A DNA stretch of 64,000 nt from positions 558,001 through 622,000 of the forward strand of contig CAWIZY010000016.1 in the NCBI GenBank assembly GCA_963840725.1, in the 5' to 3' direction. This document shows, piece by piece, positions 27,209 through 35,945 of this stretch. The DNA comes from CAVWDU01 sp963840725 (GTDB taxonomy: Bacteria; Pseudomonadota; Gammaproteobacteria; Pseudomonadales; Halieaceae). The notes under the pieces were generated by a model. That model worked only from the letters and a program-made list of their open reading frames with translations, searched no databases and was not told the DNA's origin. Numbering within the stretch: position 1 is the first letter of the stretch; each line of letters starts with the position of its first letter. The translations under genes were made by a program, and so were the position numbers.

Positions 27209-27877
27209 TCAAAGGCCGGCGAGTTCGCGGCGCATATCCCCGATCACTTCTGCGTAATCCGGGGCGTTAAAGATAGCCGAACCGGCCACAAAGGTATCCG
27301 CACCCGCTGCGGCAATCGCGGCGATATTGCCGGTGTTAACGCCGCCATCAATTTCCAGCCGAATACTGTGCCCGGAACTGTCGATCAGGGCCCTGGCGCG
27401 ACGCAGCTTTTCCAGCGTCCCCGGTATGAACGACTGTCCGCCAAAGCCGGGGTTCACCGACATCAATAGCACCATATCCACTTTATCCAGCACATAGTCT
27501 AGCGCCTCCAGACCCGCGTGAGGATTGAACACCAAGCCGGACTTGCAGCCGGCTTCACGGATCATCTGCAAAGATCGATCCACATGGGTCGACGCATCGG
27601 GGTGGAAGGTAATGTAACTGGCGCCAGCCTCGGCAAAGTCGGCGATCAGGCGGTCCACGGGACTCACCATCAAATGCACGTCAATGTCAGCAGTCACACC
27701 GTGATTACGCAGCGCTTTGCAGACCATGGGACCGATAGTGAGATTGGGCACGTAATGGTTGTCCATGACGTCAAAATGGACGATATCGGCTCCCGCGGCG
27801 AGCACTTTATCGACTTCCTCACCCAGTCGGGCAAAATCGGCGGAAAGTATCGAGGGGGCTATCAAATAATCAGGCAT
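27209..27877 (-). CDS. rpe: Ribulose-phosphate 3-epimerase
   Basis: 222 residues, TIM-barrel metal enzyme of the pentose phosphate pathway that interconverts ribulose-5-P and xylulose-5-P. Motifs are PSILSADFARLGEEV, HFDVMDNHYVPNLTIGP (metal-binding Asp/His), DVHLMVSPVDR, VLLMSVNPGFGGQSF and EIDGGVN with the phosphate-binding loop. TGGAG is seven bases upstream of the ATG. A 178-bp inverted-repeat element begins only 28 bp upstream of the start codon, so the native promoter was either displaced or is further upstream. Confidence 0.97.
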   Translation of the reverse strand: MPDYLIAPSILSADFARLGEEVDKVLAAGADIVHFDVMDNHYVPNLTIGPMVCKALRNHGVTADIDVHLMVSPVDRLIADFAEAGASYITFHPDASTHVDRSLQMIREAGCKSGLVFNPHAGLEALDYVLDKVDMVLLMSVNPGFGGQSFIPGTLEKLRRARALIDSSGHSIRLEIDGGVNTGNIAAIAAAGADTFVAGSAIFNAPDYAEVIGDMRRELAGL

Positions 27878-27905
27878 GGGCGACTCCAGGCATTTGGCAA
27901 GGCGG

Positions 27906-28083
27906 CTAGGGCACCTCTGAATAATGGCAATGCGCTCAGGCTTTCAGGCAGATTCGCAATCAAGGCGCCGCTTTGAAGGCAGGCTGGTTGCCTGTCGAAA
28001 AGTGGCAACGTCGAGTGCGGGTTTGCCTGAAAGCCCCCCAGGGCTCCGCTGAGCGCGATTGCCATTATTCAGAGGTGCCCTAG
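27906..28083. repeat. MITE-like element: 178-bp hairpin with 26-bp perfect terminal inverted repeats
   Basis: Left end 27906-27931 and right end 28058-28083 are exact reverse complements (CTAGGGCACCTCTGAATAAT continuing to GGCAAT). The symmetry continues inward with GCGCTCAG and GCTTTCAGGCA on both sides. No ORF is inside. The outermost CTAG at both ends fits a YTAR-type target duplication, as made by IS5-family transposases, but because CTAG is itself palindromic this cannot be separated from the repeat. Read as a non-autonomous transposable element inserted between murU and rpe. Confidence 0.85.
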
Positions 28084-28151
28084 TGTAACGATTTGCAGTC
28101 AGCTATGACCAGCGGCAACGGCGGTGAAGCCCCGAGGGTCAAGAGCGGGTG

Positions 28152-28835
28152 TCAGCCCTTCGTTCGTATACGCGAGTCCAGCTCTCGCAGCCGTTGCGGT
28201 GTGCCCACATCCTCCCAATCGCCCCCATAGTACTCGCCGGTCAAGCCACTCCTTTCAATGGCCGCGTCCAGCAACGGCCGCAGCGCTAGTGCGCCGGGCT
28301 CCAGGTCGGCGAAGAATCCCGGGTCGAAAACGCCAAGGCCCGCATAGGTGAGGCCGCTGGCATCCCCCTGCCGCGCACTGACTCGATGATCGACAGCCAA
28401 TAGAAAATCACCCAGAGGGTGATGCGGCGGATTATCAACCAGCACCAGGTGGGCACTGCAGGACGGGGACAATTGCTGATCCAGCAGTTCGCCAAAAGGG
28501 TAATCGGTCCAGACATCGCCATTGACCACCAGAAACGGTTCCTCGCCCAGTAGGGGCAGGGCCTGGGCGATGCCTCCGGCGGTCTCCAACGGATGGTCCT
28601 CTGTCGACCAGCGAATGGATACCCCCCAGTCACTGCCATCGCCACAGTAAGCGATCAGTTGCTCTGCAAGATGTGAGGCATTAATGATCAGGTCCCTGCA
28701 GCCGGCGCTGGCCAGGCGGCGGATATGGTGCTCAACCAGTGGCAGCCCCGCAACCCGCAGTAGCGGCTTTGGCACAATGTCGGTCAGAGGACGCATGCGC
28801 TCGCCACGCCCCGCAGCCAGGATCATGGCTCGCAC
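28152..28835 (-). CDS. murU: N-acetylmuramate-1-phosphate uridylyltransferase-like nucleotidyltransferase
   Basis: About 227 residues, GT-A-fold nucleotidyltransferase. The N-terminus RAMILAAGRGERMRPLTD is the sugar-nucleotide pyrophosphorylase signature, followed by PKPLLRVAGLPLVEHH and the metal-binding VVNGDVWTDYPF. Its gene directly follows amgK, as in the Pseudomonas peptidoglycan-recycling pathway, where AmgK and MurU turn MurNAc into UDP-MurNAc and bypass fosfomycin-sensitive de novo synthesis. I prefer GTG 28835 (GGAG nine bases upstream; relatives begin M-K-A-M-I-L) over the ATG at 28826, which overlaps the amgK stop as ATGA. Confidence 0.88.
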   Translation of the reverse strand: MRAMILAAGRGERMRPLTDIVPKPLLRVAGLPLVEHHIRRLASAGCRDLIINASHLAEQLIAYCGDGSDWGVSIRWSTEDHPLETAGGIAQALPLLGEEPFLVVNGDVWTDYPFGELLDQQLSPSCSAHLVLVDNPPHHPLGDFLLAVDHRVSARQGDASGLTYAGLGVFDPGFFADLEPGALALRPLLDAAIERSGLTGEYYGGDWEDVGTPQRLRELDSRIRTKG

Positions 28836-29878
28836 GGCGCAAGACTCCATGCTTGCTCGGCGATACGCGACGCCAGACACTCATCAAACCAGGTCAGAAA
28901 GCGGGCGAACCAGGGGTCGGAACCCGCATAGCGGGTCAGGATCTCGCGCACATAAGCCAATACCATGGGTAAATCGTCCAGATAGTCTGATTTCCCATCT
29001 CTCAAATGCAACCGGGCAAACGTACCTAAGACCTTGATATGCCGTTGCAGACCCATCCAGTCGAACCAGCGCAGAAACTGGGCCTCATCCTCACCGGCGG
29101 GCATCCCCTCTCTAACCAGATCCCGACGGTACTGCCTGGCCCAGTGGGTGACCTGCTCCGCTGGCCAGCGAATGTAGCAATCCCGCAACAGGGAGACCGC
29201 GTCATAGGTCAGGGGCCCCCGCACGGCATCCTGAAAATCTATTACCGCCAGCTCGCCGTCGGCCAGGCGCATCAGATTACGGCTGTGGAAATCACGATGC
29301 ACCAGCACTTGTGGTTGCTCCAGCGCAGAGCCCACCAGTCTGGCGCTGAAAGCCTGTATCAGTTCTGATTCCAGGCTGTCCAACGCGTACCCCAGCAGCC
29401 CGCTAACGAACCACTCCGAAAAGCGTTGCAGCTCTTCACCCAGCAACTCACTGTCATACTCAGCCCAGCCGGCCTCGGCCATATCCACTCTGGCTATTCT
29501 TCGCGCCAGCCCCAGTGCTTCGCGATAACAAGAGGCGACGGACTCCGGGTTGAGTTCCGCCAGAAGCAGCTGGTCACCAAGATCCTCGAGCAGCATGAAG
29601 CCCCTCGCAATATCAGCGGCGAGCAGCTTGGGGACCCGCACCCCTGCCCGTTCCAGGCGACCGCGCACCGCGAGGAACGCGCCCGTGTTCTCCGTGGCGG
29701 GCGGCGCTTCTACTGCGATGTAGCTGCTATCTCCCCGGCACACTCGAAAGTACCGGCGATGACTGGCATCGCCAGCCACCACCGACGTTCGCAGCTGCTC
29801 GACAGTGTTGCCGGGCGGCAAAGCCTCAGCGGCCCACGCAAGCAGCGTGGCAGGAATAGCCGGGCGATTGCCAATCAT
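28823..29878 (-). CDS. amgK: Anomeric N-acetylmuramate/N-acetylglucosamine kinase
   Basis: 351 residues with an aminoglycoside-phosphotransferase-type kinase fold. The catalytic Brenner-like motif VLVHRDFHSRNLM and the Mg-binding AVIDFQDAVRGPLTYD are in the usual order, and the N-terminal nucleotide lobe contains YFRVCRGDSSYIAVEAPP. Paired with murU and divergent from lptD across 73 bp, it matches the AmgK-MurU cell-wall recycling locus of Pseudomonas. Substrate is assigned by context and family; an unrelated small-molecule kinase is possible but unlikely. Confidence 0.9.
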   Translation of the reverse strand: MIGNRPAIPATLLAWAAEALPPGNTVEQLRTSVVAGDASHRRYFRVCRGDSSYIAVEAPPATENTGAFLAVRGRLERAGVRVPKLLAADIARGFMLLEDLGDQLLLAELNPESVASCYREALGLARRIARVDMAEAGWAEYDSELLGEELQRFSEWFVSGLLGYALDSLESELIQAFSARLVGSALEQPQVLVHRDFHSRNLMRLADGELAVIDFQDAVRGPLTYDAVSLLRDCYIRWPAEQVTHWARQYRRDLVREGMPAGEDEAQFLRWFDWMGLQRHIKVLGTFARLHLRDGKSDYLDDLPMVLAYVREILTRYAGSDPWFARFLTWFDECLASRIAEQAWSLAPCEP

Positions 29879-29951
29879 AGAAAATTTCCGGGCAAGGGCA
29901 GTGTCGATGCTTTATCATCCGCGTTCGAGTGGCGTGTTCTAATCATCATTA

Positions 29952-32450
29952 ATGGCATTGCTTGTTTTCAGAGTTTTCCAACCCCGGCAGTTGGCAACAT
30001 ATCTGCGCACGCTAACCGTGCCAGTGCTGGCCCTTGCGCTGCCGGTTCTCGCGCATTCATCAGAGGATACCAACCCCAAGGCCTGCGCCGCCAGCCCGGA
30101 GGCCACAGAAGCTGCAAAAGCGCAGTGCGAGGCGACTCAAACCGGCAATGAACCACCGCCCGCCACCGCCACCGAACTGCACACGCTCGACTGGGTCGAG
30201 CTCCGCGACGTTCCCAGTGACCTGGTCGACAAAGACTGTGTTGTTTGTAAAGGTCGTTACGTCGACCCGCTGGGCGACCTTGACGAGACCGCCGCGCCCG
30301 AGATTTCGGACATCAAAGCCACTGCCAGCACCACTGAAATACAGGGCGAAACCGTGCTTCTCACCGGTGGCGTGACGGTTGATCAGGGGTACAGGCAACT
30401 CAGCTCTGAAAATGCGACCCTGCACCGCGACCAGCAAACCGCAGAACTGGAGGGGGCCATTGAATTACGCGAGCCAGGCGTACTGATCCTCGGGGACAGA
30501 GCTATACTGCGTTCCGAGACCGGTGAGGTTGCCATTGACGGCAGCCGCTTTGTGCTGCATCAGCAGCACCTCCGTGGCTCCGCAAGCCACCTGCAACGCG
30601 ACCAGGAAGGCCTGGTCCACATCCACGATGGCAAGCTCAGTTTTTGCGCGCCCCAGGACGACCACTGGGCCCTGCGGGCTGACGAAATGCACCTCGACCT
30701 GGAAAACGGTGTCGGCACCGCCCGCGGGGCGCGCTTTGACGTGGCAGGAGTCCCGATATTCTATTCTCCCTGGCTCAGGTTTCCTTTGGATGATCGCCGC
30801 AAAACCGGCCTGCTGGTCCCCGACATAGGCAGCGACAGCCGCGGCGGACTCGACCTTCAGGTCCCGGTCTACCTGAACCTGGCACCCAACTACGATGCCC
30901 TCTACGCGCCCCGGTTTATTCAGGAACGCGGCGTCAGCCATGAAATGGAATTGCGCTACCTGGATCCGAAGCTGGGCTATTGGGCTGCTGCAGGGGCATT
31001 CCTTGACAACGACGACCGCTACAGAGCCGAGGTGCCCGAGGACCGCAACCATGATCGCTGGGCCGCCAGCCTGCAGCACCAGGCAGTTTTTCAGCAGCGC
31101 TGGCGGTCCCGGGTCGACTACGGCAAAGTCAGTGACGTCGACTACCTCAAAGACCTGGACAGCTCCAGCCTCAACACCAAGCGCCAGGCCAACCTGCTGC
31201 AACTGGCCTCTCTTGACTACCTCGGCGACCGATGGTTGATCAACACGGAACTGCAGCAATTCCAGGCCTTGAACGACGACATTATTCGCAATAATTACAA
31301 AAAACTGCCGCAGATCACCGCCCAGTATCGCGGCAGCTTAACCCCTTTCGAGCTCGAGCCCATCGCGCTGGCGCAGTATTCCTACTTCGACACAGACGAT
31401 GAGCGGGTCATAGGGCACCGGGTTTATTCCGAGGCTGGACTCACCTATCCCATGATCTGGACCCAGGGTTTTTTCAAACCCCAGGTCAAGTACCGCCACC
31501 TGCAGTATGACTTAAGTGGTAGCCGCCTGCCCTCCGCTGATGATCAACCCTCTGCGGGGAGCGCCATGCTCAACCTGGACGGGGGCCTGTATTTCGAACG
31601 TTCCACCACTATTGCCGGGCAAGGACTGCTGCAGACGCTGGAACCGAGGCTTTACTATCTTTACTCTGATTACGAGGATCAGCGCTCCCATCCCGACTTC
31701 GATACGGCTGAGTTGACCTTCAACTACAACCAGTTGTTTCGGGACACCCGCTTCTCCGGACGGGACAGGATCGATGACGCCAACCAATTGGCCCTGGGTG
31801 TCACCACACGCTTCATCAGTGAAGAAGACGGGCGCGAGCAGCTCAGTGCCAGTCTGGGCACCATCGTTTATTTCCGCGATCGCAGGGTGCGACTGGAGGC
31901 TCTGAACCCCCCACTGGAAAGCCCCACTTCCGAGGTGGCGGCAGAGCTGAGATTCAGACCCAATGAACGCACCACACTGCGCACTTCAATAGTCTGGGAC
32001 CCGGATACCGGTGACGTCAACAGCGGGAACTTCACTGCGGGCTACATCAGCGACAATGACGAGATTTACAATATCGGCTATACCTTCCGCCGTCCGGTCA
32101 CCCTCATTGGAGATCAGCCCGTCACGGAGCAGCTGCATCTGTCCGCGTTCCTGCCGGTTCGCGACCACTGGAACCTGTTTTTCAGCTGGAACTACAGCCT
32201 CGAGGCTCATACCAGCGTGGAAGACATGGTCGGTCTCGAATATGATACCTGCTGCTGGAAGGTGCGACTGCTGCACTTGCGCTACTTCGATACCGTCCCC
32301 GGGGGCACCAATGATTTTAATAATCCGGACCTGGAACGGGAACGATCGACGCAAGTACAGATCATACTCAAAGGTCTGGGTGGCTTTGGCGACCGGGTTG
32401 AGGGTTTGCTTGAAGATATGATTAGAGGTTATGAAGATCGTGAATATTAG
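29952..32450 (+). CDS. lptD: LPS-assembly outer-membrane protein LptD
   Basis: 832 residues. A signal peptide (residues 1 to about 34) is followed by the periplasmic LptA-like jellyroll (about 105-240) and a large C-terminal beta-barrel that inserts LPS into the outer leaflet. Cys96 and Cys99 (DKDCVVCKGRY) and the C-terminal pair in YDTCCWK are the cysteines that form the essential inter-domain disulfides; Cys45 and Cys59 are extra. DDRRKTGLLVPDIG is typical of LptD. It overlaps surA by 20 bp, as expected for the lptD-surA operon. Confidence 0.96.
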   Translation: MALLVFRVFQPRQLATYLRTLTVPVLALALPVLAHSSEDTNPKACAASPEATEAAKAQCEATQTGNEPPPATATELHTLDWVELRDVPSDLVDKDCVVCKGRYVDPLGDLDETAAPEISDIKATASTTEIQGETVLLTGGVTVDQGYRQLSSENATLHRDQQTAELEGAIELREPGVLILGDRAILRSETGEVAIDGSRFVLHQQHLRGSASHLQRDQEGLVHIHDGKLSFCAPQDDHWALRADEMHLDLENGVGTARGARFDVAGVPIFYSPWLRFPLDDRRKTGLLVPDIGSDSRGGLDLQVPVYLNLAPNYDALYAPRFIQERGVSHEMELRYLDPKLGYWAAAGAFLDNDDRYRAEVPEDRNHDRWAASLQHQAVFQQRWRSRVDYGKVSDVDYLKDLDSSSLNTKRQANLLQLASLDYLGDRWLINTELQQFQALNDDIIRNNYKKLPQITAQYRGSLTPFELEPIALAQYSYFDTDDERVIGHRVYSEAGLTYPMIWTQGFFKPQVKYRHLQYDLSGSRLPSADDQPSAGSAMLNLDGGLYFERSTTIAGQGLLQTLEPRLYYLYSDYEDQRSHPDFDTAELTFNYNQLFRDTRFSGRDRIDDANQLALGVTTRFISEEDGREQLSASLGTIVYFRDRRVRLEALNPPLESPTSEVAAELRFRPNERTTLRTSIVWDPDTGDVNSGNFTAGYISDNDEIYNIGYTFRRPVTLIGDQPVTEQLHLSAFLPVRDHWNLFFSWNYSLEAHTSVEDMVGLEYDTCCWKVRLLHLRYFDTVPGGTNDFNNPDLERERSTQVQIILKGLGGFGDRVEGLLEDMIRGYEDREY

Positions 32451-33720
32451 GACTTGCCTGACGAGTATCGCTGCAGCCGCGCTGCTGGTACTGCTTTCCC
32501 CGGCGGAGGCGGCTACTGAACTCCTGGACCAGGTAGTGGCTATCGTGGATGACGACGTCATTATGGCCAGCGAACTGAGAGAGCGCATTGGGGTCGTCAC
32601 GGAGAACCTCGAGGCCCGGGGTGTCGAGCTACCCACCGAGGACGTCCTGGTCAGGGAAACGCTGGACCGGCTGATTCTCGAGAACATACAGCTGCAGATG
32701 GGGGCCCGGGTGGGGGTCCGTATCTCGGATGCGCAGCTGAACGCTGCAGTCCAGCGCATCGCCGCCGGGAACGGCATGAACCTGGAACAATTCCAGAGCG
32801 CCCTCGAGCAGGAGGGACAGTCCTATGCCGCCATGCGTGATCAAATAAGGCGCGAGATGGTTTTGCAGCGTGTTCAGTCAGGAAACGTCAATCAGCGGGT
32901 CCAGATAACGCCCCAGGAAGTAGAGAATTTTCTCGCCACAGAGGAAGGTCAGAAACTGGCCCAGCCACAGTACAGGATCCTGCATGCACTGCTTGCCGTG
33001 CCGAACGATGCCAGCGACGCGGAGGAATCCGCTGCCGACGCACATGTTCAGGCGCTGCTTCGCCGAATCCGCGGCGGTCAACCCTTCGACGAGGTCATCG
33101 CGTCCAGCGATGGTCGCTACCGTTTTACCGGTGGCGACCTGGGCTGGCGCAGCAAGGACGACCTGCCATCACTGCTCAGTGATGCGGCGCCGCCACTCGC
33201 CCGAGGTGAAACATCGGACCCCATTCGCAGCGACAGTGGTATTCATTTGATCTACATGGCCGATAAGCGCGGCAATTCGCAGATGGTCTCTCAGACCCAT
33301 GTTCGCCACATACTGATCAAGTCTTCCGAAATCATGACGGATCAACAGGCCAGGCAGCTGGTGGGTGATTTGAAAGCCAGAGCCGAGGCCGGCACAGACT
33401 TCGGCGAGCTGGCCAAGGAGTACTCAGAGGACATCGGATCGGCTCAGGAGGGCGGAGACCTGGGTTGGACCAGCCCGGGCCAAATGGTACCCGAGTTTGA
33501 GGCGATGATGAAAAAGACCCCGGTGGGCAGCATCAGCGCCCCCGTCAAGAGTCAGTTTGGCTGGCATGTCATCGAGGTGTTGGATCGCAGGGAGCAGGAT
33601 ATGACCGAGGAAGCCATCCAGAACAAGGCCATGGAATATCTGCACCAGCGCAAATACCAGGAAGAACTGGATGCCTGGCTGCAGCGCATTCGCGATGAGG
33701 CCTATGTCGACATCAAGTGA
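32431..33720 (+). CDS. surA: Periplasmic chaperone and peptidyl-prolyl isomerase SurA
   Basis: 429 residues. Signal peptide cleaved near SPAEAA, then the SurA N-terminal chaperone domain beginning LLDQVVAIVDDDVIMASEL. Two parvulin domains follow (first about residues 172-275, ending SGIHLIYMADKR; second about 285-390 with HVRHILIKSSEIM and EYSEDIGSAQEGGDLGW), and a C-terminal helix swaps back on the chaperone core. It escorts outer-membrane proteins, including LptD, to the BAM machine. In most relatives pdxA follows directly; here an opposite-strand ABC exporter pair intervenes. Confidence 0.96.
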   Translation: MKIVNIRTCLTSIAAAALLVLLSPAEAATELLDQVVAIVDDDVIMASELRERIGVVTENLEARGVELPTEDVLVRETLDRLILENIQLQMGARVGVRISDAQLNAAVQRIAAGNGMNLEQFQSALEQEGQSYAAMRDQIRREMVLQRVQSGNVNQRVQITPQEVENFLATEEGQKLAQPQYRILHALLAVPNDASDAEESAADAHVQALLRRIRGGQPFDEVIASSDGRYRFTGGDLGWRSKDDLPSLLSDAAPPLARGETSDPIRSDSGIHLIYMADKRGNSQMVSQTHVRHILIKSSEIMTDQQARQLVGDLKARAEAGTDFGELAKEYSEDIGSAQEGGDLGWTSPGQMVPEFEAMMKKTPVGSISAPVKSQFGWHVIEVLDRREQDMTEEAIQNKAMEYLHQRKYQEELDAWLQRIRDEAYVDIK

Positions 33721-33807
33721 TCCAGAGCGCCACACGGCAGTAAGCCTTCAGCGCATAGCGAGCCCTCAGTCCAGCGGCAGCAGGCCCCGGAGATAGACCA
33801 ACGGCCT

Positions 33808-34152
33808 TCAGCGGTAAGCGGTTATCCAACTGGCGTCTTCACTGCTTTCGGCCGAGTGATAACGCTGCAGGGCCTCAACATCGGGATTGCCCATGGACGC
33901 GTACAGTTGGTAACCACCCCCACGAGCCTCGCCAAATACACCCCGCCAGCTCGCCCTGAGTTCGAGCATGGTCGCCCGCCAGTAACTTTGTAATGACATC
34001 GTGGCGACACCGTCTACTTCGGCATGGGCCGACTCACCCGCATCAATCGGGCCAAACTTCCCGCCGCCAAGAATGACAGTGAACAACGCCAGACTGATGA
34101 TCAGTTCAACCCTGTTGTGTCTCTTTCGCGCCTTAGCCACCATTCCCTCCAT
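33808..34152 (-). CDS. Hypothetical membrane-anchored small protein
   Basis: About 114 residues if started at the ATG at 34152 (or 111 from 34143). After a basic start (VAKARKRHNRVE) comes one hydrophobic segment LIISLALFTVILGGG, then a soluble region with several aromatic residues and the ending SEDASWITAYR. I recognise no family. It lies convergent to surA with its own 140-bp gap before the ABC exporter gene. Coding status rests on length and a coherent membrane-anchor layout only. A chance ORF is possible. Confidence 0.4.
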   Translation of the reverse strand: MEGMVAKARKRHNRVELIISLALFTVILGGGKFGPIDAGESAHAEVDGVATMSLQSYWRATMLELRASWRGVFGEARGGGYQLYASMGNPDVEALQRYHSAESSEDASWITAYR

Positions 34153-34292
34153 CTCCACGTCTGCCGATAGGTGCAGAGTAAGCTCCCGGGGATAACAGTC
34201 CAACGCGCCTGAGCCCGCAGCGTGACCGGTCTCACAGCTGACAATCAGGACCCGTGAGCCCGGTCACGAAAATCAGGGGGCGAGACGCCTGT

Positions 34293-35003
34293 TCAGGCGT
34301 TCATGTACTTGCGGTATTGGTGCAAAACGGGCCCGGTTTCGCCTTCGGCCATGATCTTGCCCTCATTTATCCAGATTACCCGGTCGCAGAGTGCTCGGAT
34401 CTGTGCATCCATATGCGACACGAATACCACCGTCTGGTCGCCGCTGATCCGGTCCTTCATCGCCTGCTGCGCCTTGGTCCTGAAACGGCTGTCGCCCACA
34501 CTGAGCACCTCGTCGATCAACAGCACATCCACGTGCGTGATCAGCGCTGTGGTAAAACCCAGGCGCGCGCGCATGCCTGTGGAATAGGTTTTCACTGGTT
34601 CCTCAAACGAATCTCCCAGCTCGGAAAACGCCTTGATTTCCTCCAAACAGGCCCCCGCCTCCTGCCGGCTGGCCCCCTGCAGCATCGCGGCCAGCAGTGC
34701 ATTGTCGCGACCGGTCAATTGGGGCTTGAAACCCAGGCCGATCGTGAGCAACGCAGACGTCGTACCAGGCCGCCGCCACACCGTGCCTGAGTCGGCAGCC
34801 AGAATTCCAGCCATGACCCGCAGAATGGTGGTCTTGCCGCAGCCATTGCGGCCTATGACCCCCAGTGTTTCGCCACGGATCAGCTTCAGGGACACCCGGT
34901 CCAGCACCTCGTGCCTGCCCTGTGCGAAACTTGCGCTGCCGGTTCTGAAGGAGAGGCAAACCTGCCCCATTTCCAGCATGATCTCGCGCTGGTCAGCGCT
35001 CAT
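34293..35003 (-). CDS. Polysaccharide ABC exporter, ATP-binding subunit (KpsT/Wzt-like)
   Basis: 236 residues from the ATG at 35003, which overlaps the permease stop as ATGA. Walker A is GRNGCGKTT, the signature is YSTGMRARLG, and Walker B is VDVLLIDEVLSVGD, followed by the VSHMDAQ switch. It belongs to the short form, without the C-terminal carbohydrate-binding domain of O-antigen Wzt proteins, so it resembles KpsT/TagH-type exporters. The phrase HEVLDRVSLKLIRGETLGVIG is typical of the subfamily. The exported glycan is unknown. No KpsD/E/C/S genes are in the window. Confidence 0.9.
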   Translation of the reverse strand: MSADQREIMLEMGQVCLSFRTGSASFAQGRHEVLDRVSLKLIRGETLGVIGRNGCGKTTILRVMAGILAADSGTVWRRPGTTSALLTIGLGFKPQLTGRDNALLAAMLQGASRQEAGACLEEIKAFSELGDSFEEPVKTYSTGMRARLGFTTALITHVDVLLIDEVLSVGDSRFRTKAQQAMKDRISGDQTVVFVSHMDAQIRALCDRVIWINEGKIMAEGETGPVLHQYRKYMNA

Positions 35004-35773
35004 GACAGTGCCCTCAAGGCGAGTTGCTGACTGCGCCCGCGCATGAACAGAATGGTTAGCCAAATCACTCCACAGCAGGTCATTCCCAACAACAAAAGAT
35101 GCAGCAGGTCGGGGCGGGTGTTATACATCAGCACCTGACGATAAGCGTCCAGCAAGAAGGCAATCGGATTGGCCCGCAAAATAAGTTCGGTCATCTCCGG
35201 ACTTTCAAGACCCCGCACATCCCAGAATATGCCCGAAGAGAACATGAGAAAAACGGTGCCCAGACTGATCACCATCGCGAAATCGCGCACATAACAAACC
35301 AGCACCGATCCAATCAATGAAACGGCCACAATGAGCAGGTATTCCACCAAAATCACTGGTGTCACCCAAAGCCAGTTCCAGCCGGGTTCAAACCCGGCGG
35401 CCAGCAGCACAGCAAACAGAAACAAAAACACCAGACACTGCTTGTAAAAATTGAGCTGTACTTGAGCCATCGGAAACAGCGACTTGGGAACATCGATACG
35501 ACCTATCAGGCCCGCGCTGGCAACGATACTCCCCGCCGCCTGGTTGACACTGCGGCTAAACCATATAAAGGGCAGCTTGCCGCACATGAGGAATATGAGA
35601 AAGTCGGCACGCTTGGAGCCAAGAATAATCTCAAATACCACATAAAACACAGCCACATACAGCAGCGGCTCCAGAATCCACCAGATATAGCCAAGGACCA
35701 GTTTGGAGGCATCCGACTTGAGTGCCATCCAGGCCTGCAGGTCGACCAGTCTGAGGTATTGCAATCGTGTCAT
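35000..35773 (-). CDS. Polysaccharide ABC exporter, permease subunit (KpsM/Wzm-like)
   Basis: 257 residues, ABC-2 type membrane protein. An amphipathic N-terminal region is followed by about six membrane helices. The sequence LGYIWWILEPLLYVAVFYVVF is the characteristic first-helix signature of this exporter family, and SGIFWDVRGLE lies in a later loop. It is coupled to the ATPase gene and divergent from pdxA over 172 bp. It would move a lipid-linked glycan across the inner membrane; the window also holds a flippase-type route, so two glycans may be made. Confidence 0.9.
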   Translation of the reverse strand: MTRLQYLRLVDLQAWMALKSDASKLVLGYIWWILEPLLYVAVFYVVFEIILGSKRADFLIFLMCGKLPFIWFSRSVNQAAGSIVASAGLIGRIDVPKSLFPMAQVQLNFYKQCLVFLFLFAVLLAAGFEPGWNWLWVTPVILVEYLLIVAVSLIGSVLVCYVRDFAMVISLGTVFLMFSSGIFWDVRGLESPEMTELILRANPIAFLLDAYRQVLMYNTRPDLLHLLLLGMTCCGVIWLTILFMRGRSQQLALRALS

Positions 35774-35945
35774 TGAATTTGCTGAATGCGAAGATTACCA
35801 GGTAGCAGTAAGCGCCAACCCCAAGGCCAGACAGTGGCGCAAGGCAGACATGATGGGATGAGGAGTATAATTGCCGCACATGGGCGTTACAATAGAGTGG
35901 GCGGCCCACGCGTGGCCACTGTTGACACCGACCGAGGATTGAACT

